Positions 17,450-26,273 of a DNA stretch of 64,000 bases are shown in pieces. Positions within the stretch are counted from its first letter, which is position 1. Every line of letters starts with the position of its first letter. The stretch spans positions 124,001-188,000 of the forward strand of contig NZ_CP044425.1 of NCBI RefSeq assembly GCF_008824185.1. Direction: 5' to 3'. This DNA comes from Paracoccus pantotrophus (GTDB lineage Bacteria; Pseudomonadota; Alphaproteobacteria; Rhodobacterales; Rhodobacteraceae). Made by a program: the position numbers and the translations under genes. The notes beneath the pieces were generated by a model that was not told the DNA's origin, searched no databases, and saw only the letters and a list, made by a program, of their open reading frames with translations.

Positions 17450-17464
17450 GGCCGCTCTCTAAAT

Positions 17465-17644
17465 CTAATGCATGGGTCCGGGGGGTCCGAAGATGATCTG
17501 AGACATCCAGACCAGGAAGCCGTAGCCGCCGACGATCGCGACCGACAGGATCGGCCAGATCACCACGGCAAGGATCAGGAAGGCGATGACTTCATCCCGC
17601 TTGCGGTGCTTGGGACGATCGGTTTCTTTCGCGGAATCGATCAT
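17465..17644 (-). CDS. napE: NapE small membrane protein
   Basis: This encodes a 59-residue protein, the first gene of the nap operon. A polar, basic N-terminus (SAKETDRPKHRKRDE) is followed by one long hydrophobic span (FLILAVVIWPILSVAIVGGY) and a second weaker one. NapE has no proven biochemical role and occurs only in some nap operons, notably those of Paracoccus and Pseudomonas. The ATG at 17644 was chosen because the longer upstream frame crosses the promoter region. Confidence 0.88.
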   Translation of the reverse strand: MIDSAKETDRPKHRKRDEVIAFLILAVVIWPILSVAIVGGYGFLVWMSQIIFGPPGPMH

Positions 17645-17683
17645 TTCTGGGCAACCTGTGCGACAAAATGTCTCAGTCCAATC

Positions 17684-17701
17684 TTCCACAGAACTGTGAA
17701 A
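17684..17701. promoter_or_regulatory. Inverted repeat in the nap promoter region
   Basis: TTCCACAGAACTGTGAAA is an 18-bp inverted repeat (8-bp arms with one mismatch around a central AA) about 40 bases upstream of the napE start. It is the only clear dyad in this gap. I recall that Paracoccus nap expression responds to carbon-source reductant through an inverted repeat upstream of napE; this may be that element, though the exact published sequence was not checked. Confidence 0.55.
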
Positions 17702-17842
17702 AATCAAAGAAGGTTCCCGGAAAAATTCGCCCCGGCGCGGCATCTGGCCGGCCAGCCATCCGTGCGCGGTCGCATCGGACGCTTGAAAATGGTTGCTCGT
17801 CAGTAAGATAGGCCGGGCTTTCGCCCGTGCCCCGCCGCCGGC

Positions 17843-17953
17843 CTAGAGGCTGTAAAGCGCCCCGGCCGAGGTCAGGCCGATCACCAGCATCGACGCGACC
17901 AGCCCGCCGAGACCCGGCGGATGGGTTTTCGGTATCGTTCGATTCCTGCGCAT
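17843..17953 (-). CDS. Hypothetical 36-residue membrane peptide
   Basis: This very small minus-strand frame reads MRRNRTIPKTHPPGLGG and then VASMLVIGLTSAGALYSL: a basic head followed by one hydrophobic segment to the stop. GGGGGA sits about six bases before the ATG, a good ribosome-binding site. It lies between the TRAP genes and nap, both on the same strand, and could be a membrane peptide. No homologue is recognised and chance cannot be excluded at this length. Confidence 0.35.
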   Translation of the reverse strand: MRRNRTIPKTHPPGLGGLVASMLVIGLTSAGALYSL

Positions 17954-18054
17954 GGCGTCCCCCGGCCAATGTCATTCGTTATGTATGCTTGAGCACAACG
18001 AGCGGCGGGTCAAGCCGGAATCGGCCCCTGCGGGCCGACTGCGACATGAGCGCG

Positions 18055-19344
18055 CTAACGGGCGAAGCCGCTGATCTGCGGCAGCCAGGTGGACAGGGCC
18101 GGAACGAAGGTCAGGATCAGCAGCGAGGCCATGGCGGCCAGGAAGAAGGGCGGCAGTTCCCGGATCAGCGCCGAGGGCTTCTGCCGGGTCGCCGAGGCCA
18201 CGACGAAGATCAGCCCGCCGACCGGCGGCGTCATCAGCCCGAAGGTCAGGTTCACGATGACGATGATGGCGAAATGATCCGCGGCGATGCCGAGGCTGTG
18301 GGCGATGGGCGCCAGGATCGGCACCAGGATCATCACCCCCGGCAGCGGGTCCATGAACATGCCGAAGACCAGCAGAAGCAGGTTCACCATCAAGAGGAAG
18401 GCGATGGGCGACAGGTCCATGGCGATCACCGCATCGGCCATGGCCTGCGGCACGCCCTCGATGATCAGCACCCAGGCGAAGGCGCGGGCGGCGGCCAGGA
18501 TCATCAGCACCGCCACCGACATGATGGCCGAGCGCAGGAACGCCCCCCACAGGTCCGCCAGCGTGAAGCCGCGATAGACGAAGGCGCTGGTGACGATGGC
18601 ATAGAACACCGCCACGACCGAGGCCTCGGTGGGGGTGAAGACCCCGCCGCGGATGCCGCCGACGATCAGCACGATCAGCAGCAGCGCCGGCAGGGCGGCA
18701 AAGCTGTTGCGGACCATCTGGCCCATTGGCGGGCGCGGCTCGGCGCTGCGATAGCCGCGCTTGCGGCTGATCCACCAGTTCACCCCGGCCAGCAGCCCCG
18801 CGATCAGCAGGCCGGGCAGGATGCCGGCCATGAACAGCGAACCGACCGAGGTGTTGCGGTCCTGCAGCGCATAGATGATCATGGTGATCGAAGGCGGGAT
18901 GATCGGGTCGATCACCGCCACGGAAATCGTCAGCGCCCCGGCATAGGCCTTGGAATAGCCGCTGCGCTCCATCATCCGCGCCATCATCGCCCCCGGCCCC
19001 GCCGCCGAGGCCAGCGCCGAGCCGGAAATGCCGGCAAACAGCGTGCCGGTCAGGATATTGGCGTAACCCAGCCCCCCGCGCAGGTGGCCGACGAATTGCG
19101 AGGCAAAGCGCAAGAGCATGCGCGAGATCGCCCCGGTGGACATGATCTCGGCCGCCAGGATGAAGAAGGGCACGGCCAGCAGCGGGAAACTGTCGAGGCC
19201 GGTGAACATCTCCTTCACCACCACGACCAGCGGATAGCGGCCGGCAAGGCCCACCGCCGCGAAGGCCGCCATCGCCAGCGCGAAGGCGATGGGCACCCCC
19301 ATGACCATCAGGATCAGGAAGGCGGCGATCAGGATCTCAACCAA
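18055..19344 (-). CDS. dctM: TRAP transporter large permease (DctM family)
   Basis: This encodes a 429-residue inner-membrane protein with about twelve hydrophobic spans, the ion-driven translocation subunit of a TRAP uptake system. DctM signatures are present: GVPIAFALAMAAFAAVGLAG near the N-terminus, GISGSALASAAGPGAMMARM in the middle and PIIPPSITMIIYALQ. The start overlaps the end of the small permease gene by 8 bases. Together with dctQ and dctP it forms a compact operon. The substrate cannot be told from sequence alone; the family takes organic acids. Confidence 0.92.
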   Translation of the reverse strand: MVEILIAAFLILMVMGVPIAFALAMAAFAAVGLAGRYPLVVVVKEMFTGLDSFPLLAVPFFILAAEIMSTGAISRMLLRFASQFVGHLRGGLGYANILTGTLFAGISGSALASAAGPGAMMARMMERSGYSKAYAGALTISVAVIDPIIPPSITMIIYALQDRNTSVGSLFMAGILPGLLIAGLLAGVNWWISRKRGYRSAEPRPPMGQMVRNSFAALPALLLIVLIVGGIRGGVFTPTEASVVAVFYAIVTSAFVYRGFTLADLWGAFLRSAIMSVAVLMILAAARAFAWVLIIEGVPQAMADAVIAMDLSPIAFLLMVNLLLLVFGMFMDPLPGVMILVPILAPIAHSLGIAADHFAIIVIVNLTFGLMTPPVGGLIFVVASATRQKPSALIRELPPFFLAAMASLLILTFVPALSTWLPQISGFAR

Positions 19345-19831
19345 GGGCGGCCTCGTCGGAATGCTGCAGGCCGGCGCGCAGGTATTGCGGCGCGATCAGG
19401 GCCAGATGGACGATCATCAGCGCGAAGCCGGCGGGCATCGCGGCATAGATCCATTTCATCGGCACCTGCAAGGCCGCTGACCGCTGGATCGCCATGCGGT
19501 TCATGTAGTCGATGCCGACCCAGACCATGAAGCCGAAAAAGCCGAACAGCACCAGCAGGATCAGCCCGCGCAGGGCAAGCTGGCCCCGCGTGGGCAGCGC
19601 GTCCTGGGCATTGGTGATGGCGGCATGGGCGCCATGGCGCAGCGCCAGCCCGCTGCCCAGGAAGGTCAGCCAGATCATCGAGTAACGCGCCACCTCGTCC
19701 GCCCAGGTCAGCGAATTGCCGGTCAGGTAGCGACCGGCGACGTTCCAGCCCAGGATGGCCGCCATGACGGCCAGTCCCAGCACCAGCACGGCACCGTTCA
19801 GCGTGACGAAGGCGCGTTCGATCCGGCGCAT
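19337..19831 (-). CDS. dctQ: TRAP transporter small permease (DctQ family)
   Basis: This encodes a 164-residue membrane protein with four hydrophobic spans, the small permease partner of DctM. The segment ADEVARYSMIWLTFLGSGLA followed by RHGAHAAI is the DctQ hallmark. It overlaps dctM by 8 bases and follows dctP after 6 bases, so all three are surely one transcription unit. Confidence 0.92.
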   Translation of the reverse strand: MRRIERAFVTLNGAVLVLGLAVMAAILGWNVAGRYLTGNSLTWADEVARYSMIWLTFLGSGLALRHGAHAAITNAQDALPTRGQLALRGLILLVLFGFFGFMVWVGIDYMNRMAIQRSAALQVPMKWIYAAMPAGFALMIVHLALIAPQYLRAGLQHSDEAALG

Positions 19832-19837
19832 CGCGGC

Positions 19838-20806
19838 TTACTCGACCGCCTGGATGCGGTCCATCAGCTCCTTGCCGAACTGGGCCTCATATTGCTGGTA
19901 GGGTCCGGCCAGCGCCTCGCGGAAGGCGGCCTTCTGCTCGGGCGAAAGCTCGTTCACCTGCATCCCGGCATCCTTCATCGCGGCAACGCCCGAGGCATCG
20001 ACCTCGTCGACATAGGCGCGCATCGCGACGACCGCGTCCTTCGCCGCCTTCTCGAACGCCGCCTTCTGCGCGTCGTCCAGCCCGTTCCACAGCGCGGGCG
20101 AGACCAGGATGATGGTCGAGGAATAGACGTGGCCGTCCAGGGTCAGGTATTTCTGTACCTCGTTCAGCTTGGCCGAGACGATCACCGAGAGCGGGTTTTC
20201 CTGCCCGTCGATGGCGCCCTGTTCCAGCGCGCCGATCACCTCGGGCCAGGCCATGGGGGTGGGGGCGGCGCCGAGGGCGCGGAACGCCTCGATATGCACC
20301 GGGTTCTCCATGGTGCGGATCTTGAGCCCGTTCAGGTCCGAGGGCGCCTCGACCGCGCCGCGATTGCTGGTGATGTGGCGGAAGCCCTGCTCGCCCCAGG
20401 CCAGCGCGTGCAGGCCGGCGGGCTCGAACTTGGCCAGCATCTCCTGGCCGATCTCGCCGTCCAGCACCTTGCGGGCATGGTCCTTGTCGCGCAGCAGGAA
20501 GGGCACGCCCAGGACGCCGACCTCGGGGACGAAATTGGTCAGCGTGCCGTCCGAGGCGATGGTCATCTCGACGGTGCCGAGCTGCAGCCCCTCCAGCACC
20601 TCGCGCTCGCCGCCCAGGCCCGAGGACGGGAAGTGGCGGAAGCTGAACTGGTCGCCCAGGCTTTCCTTGAGCGAGGCCTCGAAGGCCTTGGCGCCGGCGC
20701 CGTAATGGCTGTCCTCGGCCAGGGCGTAGCCGATCTTGATCTCCTGCGCGAACGAAGGCGCGGCGACGGCGGCGCAGAGAAGCGCCGCGGCAAAGACGTG
20801 TTTCAT
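19838..20806 (-). CDS. dctP: TRAP transporter solute-binding protein (DctP family)
   Basis: This encodes a 322-residue periplasmic binding protein with an N-terminal signal peptide (HVFAAALLCAAVAAPSFA, cleavage after AFA-like site). The DctP fold is evident from EIKIGYALAEDSHYGAGAKA, GLQLGTVEMTIASDG, LNGLKIRTMENPVH with the conserved carboxylate-binding Arg, and GAIDGQENPLSVIVSAKLNE. It is the first gene of the TRAP operon. The ligand is likely a carboxylate through that Arg; the exact compound is unknown. Confidence 0.92.
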   Translation of the reverse strand: MKHVFAAALLCAAVAAPSFAQEIKIGYALAEDSHYGAGAKAFEASLKESLGDQFSFRHFPSSGLGGEREVLEGLQLGTVEMTIASDGTLTNFVPEVGVLGVPFLLRDKDHARKVLDGEIGQEMLAKFEPAGLHALAWGEQGFRHITSNRGAVEAPSDLNGLKIRTMENPVHIEAFRALGAAPTPMAWPEVIGALEQGAIDGQENPLSVIVSAKLNEVQKYLTLDGHVYSSTIILVSPALWNGLDDAQKAAFEKAAKDAVVAMRAYVDEVDASGVAAMKDAGMQVNELSPEQKAAFREALAGPYQQYEAQFGKELMDRIQAVE

Positions 20807-20897
20807 GCTGAATCCCTTCCGCTGTCCGGCGGGGATTTAGCGCCACATGACGGCAATGTGCAATCCCGCTGCCGGCCGGCGGCGGCGCGGGCGAGGT

Positions 20898-21545
20898 TCA
20901 GGCCCGGTTGCGGTCGGCCTCGGCCAGGGCGCGGACCACCTCCTCGTCGCTGGTCTGGTCGAAGTCGTGGTAATGCAGGCCGACGGCGTGGAACGGCTCG
21001 GGCGTGCGCAGGCAGACGACCTCGTCGGCCTCGGCGCGGATCTTCTCCAGCACGTCGGGCGGCGCGACGGGGACGGCGACGATCACCCTGGCCGCGCCGG
21101 ACCGCGCCAGCGCCTTCAGGGCGATGCGCATGGTGGCGCCGGTGGCGATGCCGTCATCGACGACGATCACCGTCCGGCCCCAGGTCTCGGGCGCCGGCCG
21201 GCCGCCGCGATAGGCCTGGCGCCGGCGCTCGATCTCGCGCAGCTGCCGGGCCTTTTCGGCGGCGATGTGATCCTGCGTCGCCCCGGTCGCGGCGACGAGC
21301 TGGTCGTCGAGCAGCAATTGCGGCGGCGCGCCGTCCACGATGGCGCCGATGGCCAGTTCGGGATGCGCCGGCGCCCTGAGCTTGCGCACCAGGATGACGT
21401 CCAGCGGCGCGTCCAGCACCCTTGCCACCTCGAGCCCGACCGGCACCCCGCCGCGCGGCAGCGCCAGGACCAGCAGCGGCTCGCCCCGGTGCCCGGACAA
21501 TGCGGCGCCAAGCTGTCTGCCGGCATCCGTGCGATCTGCGAACAT
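20898..21545 (-). CDS. Phosphoribosyltransferase-domain protein
   Basis: This encodes a 215-residue type I phosphoribosyltransferase-fold protein. The PRPP-binding loop VIVVDDGIATGATMRIAL is clear near residue 125, and the N-terminal LALPRGGVPVGLEVARVLDA plus VRKLRAPAHPELAIGAI are typical of a family of uncharacterised enzymes often found near erythromycin-esterase or dienelactone-hydrolase genes. The substrate is unknown. It stands alone on the minus strand between the TRAP operon and minCDE, with its own promoter presumably in the 236 bases before minC. Confidence 0.85.
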   Translation of the reverse strand: MFADRTDAGRQLGAALSGHRGEPLLVLALPRGGVPVGLEVARVLDAPLDVILVRKLRAPAHPELAIGAIVDGAPPQLLLDDQLVAATGATQDHIAAEKARQLREIERRRQAYRGGRPAPETWGRTVIVVDDGIATGATMRIALKALARSGAARVIVAVPVAPPDVLEKIRAEADEVVCLRTPEPFHAVGLHYHDFDQTSDEEVVRALAEADRNRA

Positions 21546-21781
21546 CCCGCCTTCCTTTTTCCCATGCGTTATCCGCGAACCGAACCCCCCGCCGCCGGGG
21601 AATGTTCCCGTGGCCGGAAAGGGGTGGTGGCTGCATCATCGCTGCGCACGGTTCCGCCGAAGGCGGCCGGCGCGGCAGATGCCGATGGACGCTGCGGCCC
21701 GGACGTATTAGGAAGATGGCCCAGGGAACGGGCGGGTCAAGCCCGTCCGATACGAAGAACAGAGCGGGACCGAGCAGACAG

Positions 21782-22528
21782 ATGCAATCCGGCAAGAGCG
21801 CGGTGCAGGCCGTGGCGACCGTGAAGCCTTTACAGATCCGCGGCCGCACCTTCACGGCCATCGCGCTGCATCTGAGCGGCCGGCCGGACCGTGCCTTTTT
21901 CGAGGCGCTGGAGGCGCGGCTGAACCAGACGCCGCTGTTTTTCGACAATGCGCCGCTGGTCATCGACCTGGAGCAGGCCGAGGGGCTGGACCGGGCCCAG
22001 GATCTGATGCAGCTGACCGCCGAGCTGCGCCGGCGCAAGCTGTCGGTCTTTGGCATCCAGAGCGGTACGCCCGCGCAGGCGCAGGCCGCGGCCGAGGCCG
22101 GGCTGATCTCGTTGCCCGGCGGGCGCGACGCGGCGCTGGAGCGCGTCTCGCGCCAGGGCAGCCGCCCCGAACCGCCCCCCGCGCCGGCGCCGAAAGAGCC
22201 GGCGAACCGCCTGATCTCGCAGCCCGTGCGCTCGGGGCAGACGGTCTTTGCCGATCGCGGCGACCTGATCGTCGTCGGCTCGGTCAGTTCCGGGGCCGAG
22301 GTGATCGCGGCCGGCAACATCCACATCTATGGCCGGCTGCGCGGCAGGGCGCTGGCCGGCGTCAACGGCGACGATTCGGCCCGCATCTTCTGCCATGCGC
22401 TTGATGCCGAGCTGCTGGCCATTGCCGGGCTTTACCGCACCAGCGAGAACCTGGGGGCCGACACGCCGCGGCAATACGTCCAGGTCTATCTTCAGGGCGA
22501 GGTGCTGCGCATCGAGTCCCTCAAATAA
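21782..22528 (+). CDS. minC: Septum site-determining protein MinC
   Basis: This encodes a 248-residue inhibitor of FtsZ ring assembly that works with MinD. The N-terminal domain (residues ~15-110) is followed by a Pro-rich linker (PEPPPAPAPKEP) and the C-terminal beta-helix domain with the conserved RSGQTVFADRGDLIVVGSVS, VIAAGNIHIYGRLRGRALAG and FCHALDAELLAIAG. The ATG at 21782 was chosen. It is followed by minD and minE in the standard order. Confidence 0.93.
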   Translation: MQSGKSAVQAVATVKPLQIRGRTFTAIALHLSGRPDRAFFEALEARLNQTPLFFDNAPLVIDLEQAEGLDRAQDLMQLTAELRRRKLSVFGIQSGTPAQAQAAAEAGLISLPGGRDAALERVSRQGSRPEPPPAPAPKEPANRLISQPVRSGQTVFADRGDLIVVGSVSSGAEVIAAGNIHIYGRLRGRALAGVNGDDSARIFCHALDAELLAIAGLYRTSENLGADTPRQYVQVYLQGEVLRIESLK

Positions 22529-22549
22529 CCCATGAGAAAGGAAACGCTC

Positions 22550-23371
22550 GTGAGCAAGGTTATCGTAGTCACCTCCGGCAAGGGCGGCGTCGGCAAGACG
22601 ACCTCCTCTGCCGCCATCGCCGCGGGGCTTGCCATGCGCGGCCACAAGACGGCCGTGATCGATTTCGACGTGGGCCTGCGCAACCTGGACATGATCATGG
22701 GCTGCGAACGCCGCGTGGTCTTCGACTTCATCAACGTCATCCAGGGCGACGCCAAGCTGAAGCAGGCGCTGATCAAGGACCGCCGGCTTGAAAACCTGTA
22801 TGTCCTGCCGACCTCGCAGACCCGCGACAAGGACGCGCTGACCAAGGAAGGCGTCAAGGCGGTGCTGGACGAGCTGCGCGAGGAGTTCGACTATATCGTC
22901 TGCGACAGCCCGGCGGGGATCGAGCGTGGCGCGCATCTGGCGATGTATTACGCCGACGAGGCCGTGGTGGTGACGAACCCCGAGGTCTCGTCCGTGCGCG
23001 ACAGCGACCGGGTGCTGGGTCTGCTGAACTCCAAGACGGCGCTGGCCGAAAAGGGCGACGGCAGCGCGGTCAAGGCGCAGCTGCTGCTGACCCGCTTCGA
23101 CCAGGCCCGCTCGGCCAACGGTGACATGATGAGCGTCGAGGACGTGCTGGAAATCCTGGCCATCCCGCTGCTGGGCATCATCCCGGAAAGCACCTCGGTC
23201 CTGAAGGCCTCGAACGAGGGCACGCCGGTCTCGCTGGACGAGAAATCGCCGGCGGGCAAGTCCTATCTGGACGCCGTCGGCCGGCTGGTCGGCGAGCAGA
23301 TCGAGATGCGGGTGAGCCCCGGCGACCAGCGCCGCGGCTTCTTCCAGAGGCTTCTGGGACGGACGGCCTGA
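22550..23371 (+). CDS. minD: Septum site-determining protein MinD
   Basis: This encodes a 273-residue membrane-associated ATPase that oscillates with MinE and positions MinC. A deviant Walker A (VTSGKGGVGKTTSSAAIAAG), the switch region (DFDVGLRNLDMIMGCERRVV) and a C-terminal amphipathic membrane-targeting helix (RRGFFQRLLG) are all present. I prefer the GTG at 22550, with AGAAAGGA just upstream, over the ATG at 22532, since the former gives the typical SKVIVV start. Confidence 0.95.
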   Translation: MSKVIVVTSGKGGVGKTTSSAAIAAGLAMRGHKTAVIDFDVGLRNLDMIMGCERRVVFDFINVIQGDAKLKQALIKDRRLENLYVLPTSQTRDKDALTKEGVKAVLDELREEFDYIVCDSPAGIERGAHLAMYYADEAVVVTNPEVSSVRDSDRVLGLLNSKTALAEKGDGSAVKAQLLLTRFDQARSANGDMMSVEDVLEILAIPLLGIIPESTSVLKASNEGTPVSLDEKSPAGKSYLDAVGRLVGEQIEMRVSPGDQRRGFFQRLLGRTA

Positions 23372-23372
23372 C

Positions 23373-23651
23373 ATGTTCGGTTTCTCATTCCGTCAGCGAA
23401 AGCCCAGTTCGGCGCAAACCGCCAAGGAGCGCCTGCAGATCCTGCTTGCGCATGAGCGTTCCAGCGGGACGACCAGCCCGGACTTTCTGCCGTTGTTGCA
23501 GCGCGACATCCTCGAGGTGGTGCGCCGGCACATGGAAATCGACGGCGATGCGGTCGACATCAAGCTTGAGCGCAGCGACGATCTGTCCAGCCTCGAGATC
23601 AATATCGAGCTGCCCAATGCCAGCCCGGCGAAGGCGCGGCCCGCCAGCTAG
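23373..23651 (+). CDS. minE: Cell division topological specificity factor MinE
   Basis: This encodes a 92-residue protein that stimulates MinD ATPase and restricts MinC to the poles. The anti-MinCD segment (TAKERLQILLAHERSS) and topological domain (LPLLQRDILEVVRRHMEIDG) match MinE. It starts two bases after the minD stop. It ends the minCDE operon; the next gene is convergent. Confidence 0.95.
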   Translation: MFGFSFRQRKPSSAQTAKERLQILLAHERSSGTTSPDFLPLLQRDILEVVRRHMEIDGDAVDIKLERSDDLSSLEINIELPNASPAKARPAS

Positions 23652-23693
23652 GCAGGCCGACAGGCCCTGCCCCTGGCGGGCGGGGCGCAGGGC

Positions 23694-25274
23694 TTACAGC
23701 GCGCCCTTTTCCATCTCGGCGGCGATATGTTCCGCTTGCCGGATCGCCAGCGCGACGATGGTCAGGGTCGGGTTCTCGGCTGCCGAGGTGGTAAAGACCG
23801 AACCGTCCGAGACGAACAGGTTCGGGATGTCATGGGACTGGCCCCATTTGTTCACCACCCCGTCGCGCGGGTTTTCCGACATGCGGTTGGTGCCCAGGTT
23901 ATGCGTGGACGGGTAGGGCGGCGTCGGCAGAATCCGCGTTGCGCCCGCCGCGCGATAGATCCGCTCGCCCACGGCATAGGCATGGTTGCGCATGGCGATG
24001 TCATTGGGGTGGTCGTCGTAATGCACGTTCGGCACCGGCAGCCCGAATCGGTCCTTTTCGCCGCGGTTCAGGGTGATGCGGTTGGTTTCCTGCGGCAGAT
24101 CCTCGCCCACGATCCACATGCCGGCCATGTTTTCATAGCTGTCCAGCGCCGAGGTGAACTCGCGCCCCCAGCCGCCGGGATCCATGAAGGCCGCCATGAA
24201 GGGGATGCCCAGCGACAGCGTCTCCAGCTCATAGCCGCCGACGAAGCCGCGGGCGGGGTCGTGATGCGCCTCGTCCTGGACGATGCCGGCCATGGTGGTG
24301 CCGCGCCACATCCGCACCGGGCGTTCGAAGATCGCATAGACCGAGCCGGTGGTGTGGCGCATGTAGTTGCGCCCGACCTGGCCCGAACTGTTCGCCAGCC
24401 CGTCCGGGAACCGCTCCGAGGCCGAGGCCAGCAGCAGCCGCGGGCTTTCGATCGAGTTGCCGGCGACGGCGACGATGCGGGCGCGCTGGAACTGCTCGGT
24501 CCCGTCGCGGTCGATATAGCGCACGCCGGTGACCTTGCCGTCCTCGTCATGCTCGATCCGGGTGGCGTGGCAATGGTCGCGGACCTCTAGGTTGCCGGTC
24601 GCCTCGCCGCGCGGGATGTCGGTATAGGCCGCCGACCATTTCGCGCCCCATTTGCAGCCCTGGAAGCAGAAGCCGGTCTGCTGGCAGGCCATGCGGTCGT
24701 CGTAATCGACCGAATTGATCGCCATGCGGCCGGTCGAGACCTGGCTGTAGCCCAGGGCCTTGGCGCCCTTTTCAAACACCAGGTAATTGTTGTTCCCCGG
24801 CAGGCCGGGCAGGTCGTTGGTGCGGGTGACGCCCAGCTTCTTCTCGGCCAGGTCGTAATAGGGCTCCAGCTCGGCCAGGGTGATCGGCCAGTCCAGCAGG
24901 CTGGCGCCATCGACCGGGCCATAGGTCGTCAGCGCCTTGAACTCGTGTTCCTGGAAGCGCAGCGATGCACCGGCCCAGTGGATCGAGGTGCCGCCGACCG
25001 CCTTGACGATCCAGGCCGGCAGGTTGGCAAAGTCCCGCGCTACCCGCCAGTCGCCCGAGGTGGTGCGCATGTCGCCCCAGCTCAGCTGCGCGAAACTGTC
25101 CCATTCGTCGTTGATGTAATCCTCGGGCAGGTAGCGCCCGCCCGCCTCCAGCGCCACGACCTTGACGCCCCTTTGCGCCAGTTCGTTGGCCAGCACGCCG
25201 CCGCCCGAGCCGGTGCCGATCACCACCACGACCGAGGCGTCGTCATGTCCGAATTTCGCTACATTGTCAGCCAT
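23694..25274 (-). CDS. GMC-family FAD-dependent dehydrogenase, large subunit
   Basis: This encodes a 526-residue flavoprotein of the gluconate/sorbitol-dehydrogenase-like GMC group. An FAD-binding Rossmann motif (VVVIGTGSGGGVLANELAQR) is near residue 16, followed by the GMC segment (VGGTSIHWAGASLRFQEHEF). The C-terminal catalytic region has HNLGTNRM and the Asn/His pair of GMC oxidoreductases near ENPTLTIVALA. The ATG at 25274 was chosen because GGAGG falls inside the longer GTG-started version. The small Tat-exported subunit is encoded 11 bases upstream, but the usual cytochrome c subunit is not adjacent. Confidence 0.9.
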   Translation of the reverse strand: MADNVAKFGHDDASVVVVIGTGSGGGVLANELAQRGVKVVALEAGGRYLPEDYINDEWDSFAQLSWGDMRTTSGDWRVARDFANLPAWIVKAVGGTSIHWAGASLRFQEHEFKALTTYGPVDGASLLDWPITLAELEPYYDLAEKKLGVTRTNDLPGLPGNNNYLVFEKGAKALGYSQVSTGRMAINSVDYDDRMACQQTGFCFQGCKWGAKWSAAYTDIPRGEATGNLEVRDHCHATRIEHDEDGKVTGVRYIDRDGTEQFQRARIVAVAGNSIESPRLLLASASERFPDGLANSSGQVGRNYMRHTTGSVYAIFERPVRMWRGTTMAGIVQDEAHHDPARGFVGGYELETLSLGIPFMAAFMDPGGWGREFTSALDSYENMAGMWIVGEDLPQETNRITLNRGEKDRFGLPVPNVHYDDHPNDIAMRNHAYAVGERIYRAAGATRILPTPPYPSTHNLGTNRMSENPRDGVVNKWGQSHDIPNLFVSDGSVFTTSAAENPTLTIVALAIRQAEHIAAEMEKGAL

Positions 25275-25285
25275 CTCCGCCTCCC

Positions 25286-25828
25286 TCACAGCCAGTCGAT
25301 GTCGTTGAAGCCGCGCTCGATATAGCCGCCCTGCGAAAAGCTCTCGCCCTCATAGCCAAAGACCGGCCAGACCTCCTTCTGGTTGTATAGGCCCGTCACC
25401 AGCCCGGCGCGCACGGTCTGGAAGAAGGGCGTGTGCTCGATCAGGCGCAGCATGGCGACGCGGTCCTTTTCCCAGCCCGCGGCCAGGTAGGTGTCGAAGC
25501 CCTGGGCCTGGGCGACCAGGTTCAGCCCCGCCACGCCTTCCTCGATCATCGGCGCCTGTTCGGGATTGTCATGCGTCTTGACGGCGATGGCATAGAAGCG
25601 GTCGGCGATGCGGTCATGCGGATAGATGTCGCGGGCCATCTGGATCAGCACCGCCATGGTCTCGGGCTTCAGCGCCGCGGTCTCGACCGCCCAGGCCGCG
25701 TCGCGGGCGGCGACGAAGCCCGAGCCGACCACGAAGGTCGCCCCCGCCGCCATGGCGCGCGCCAGCAGGCCGCGCCGGGTCAGCCCCCTGACATCGCTGC
25801 CAGAGGGGGATTTGTGGATGACAGTCAT
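25286..25828 (-). CDS. Gluconate 2-dehydrogenase subunit 3 family protein
   Basis: This encodes a 180-residue small subunit that escorts the GMC dehydrogenase through the Tat pathway. The signal has twin arginines (RGLTRRGLLARAMAAG). The mature part has the family features YPHDRIADRFYAIAVKTHD and FFQTVRAGLVTGLYNQKEVW, ending with GYIERGFNDIDWL. It is the first gene of a two-gene operon with the flavoprotein. The complex would act in the periplasm, oxidising an alcohol or sugar; the substrate is unknown. Confidence 0.88.
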   Translation of the reverse strand: MTVIHKSPSGSDVRGLTRRGLLARAMAAGATFVVGSGFVAARDAAWAVETAALKPETMAVLIQMARDIYPHDRIADRFYAIAVKTHDNPEQAPMIEEGVAGLNLVAQAQGFDTYLAAGWEKDRVAMLRLIEHTPFFQTVRAGLVTGLYNQKEVWPVFGYEGESFSQGGYIERGFNDIDWL

Positions 25829-25877
25829 TTGCTCCTCCCTGAGTTGGTTGGCCCGCCCCTCCCGGCGGGCCGCCTGC

Positions 25878-26273
25878 CTAGAGGTACCGGCCGCCGCGTT
25901 GCAGCACCTCGATCTCGTAGCCGTCCGGGTCCTTGATGAAGAAGAAGCGGGCGATGACCTCGCCGCCGGGGGCGAAATCGACCAGCTTGCGCGGGGCCAG
26001 GCCCAGATCGGTCAGCCGCCGGTGTTCGGCCGCGACATCCTCGACCGAGACGGCCAGATGGCCGTAGCCGTCGCCCAGCTCATAGGGCTGCTCGCGGCCC
26101 TTGTTGATGGTCAGCTCCAGCTCGAAGCTGCTTTCGGCATTGGCCAGGTAGACTAGGGTGAAGCTGTCGAAATCCAGCCGCTCGACCGGTTCCAGGCCGA
26201 AGGCGGCCTTGTAGAAGGCCAGCGAGCGCGCCTCGTCCAGCACGCGGATCATCGAATGAATCATCTTGGCCAT
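25878..26273 (-). CDS. gloA: Lactoylglutathione lyase-like VOC protein
   Basis: This encodes a 131-residue vicinal-oxygen-chelate protein resembling glyoxalase I, which converts the methylglyoxal-glutathione adduct to S-lactoylglutathione. The four metal-ligand positions are plausible: His in MIHSMIRV, Glu in SSFELELTIN, His in YGHLAVSV and Glu in DGYEIEVLQ. Length is that of GloA. It is transcribed in the same direction as, and upstream of, the GMC gene pair, with a 49-base gap. Confidence 0.82.
   Translation of the reverse strand: MAKMIHSMIRVLDEARSLAFYKAAFGLEPVERLDFDSFTLVYLANAESSFELELTINKGREQPYELGDGYGHLAVSVEDVAAEHRRLTDLGLAPRKLVDFAPGGEVIARFFFIKDPDGYEIEVLQRGGRYL

Noticed and set aside
14928..17462. 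An 844-codon plus-strand open frame opposite napA
   Set aside because: napA is unmistakable on the minus strand; the plus frame is an artefact of GC-skewed third positions.
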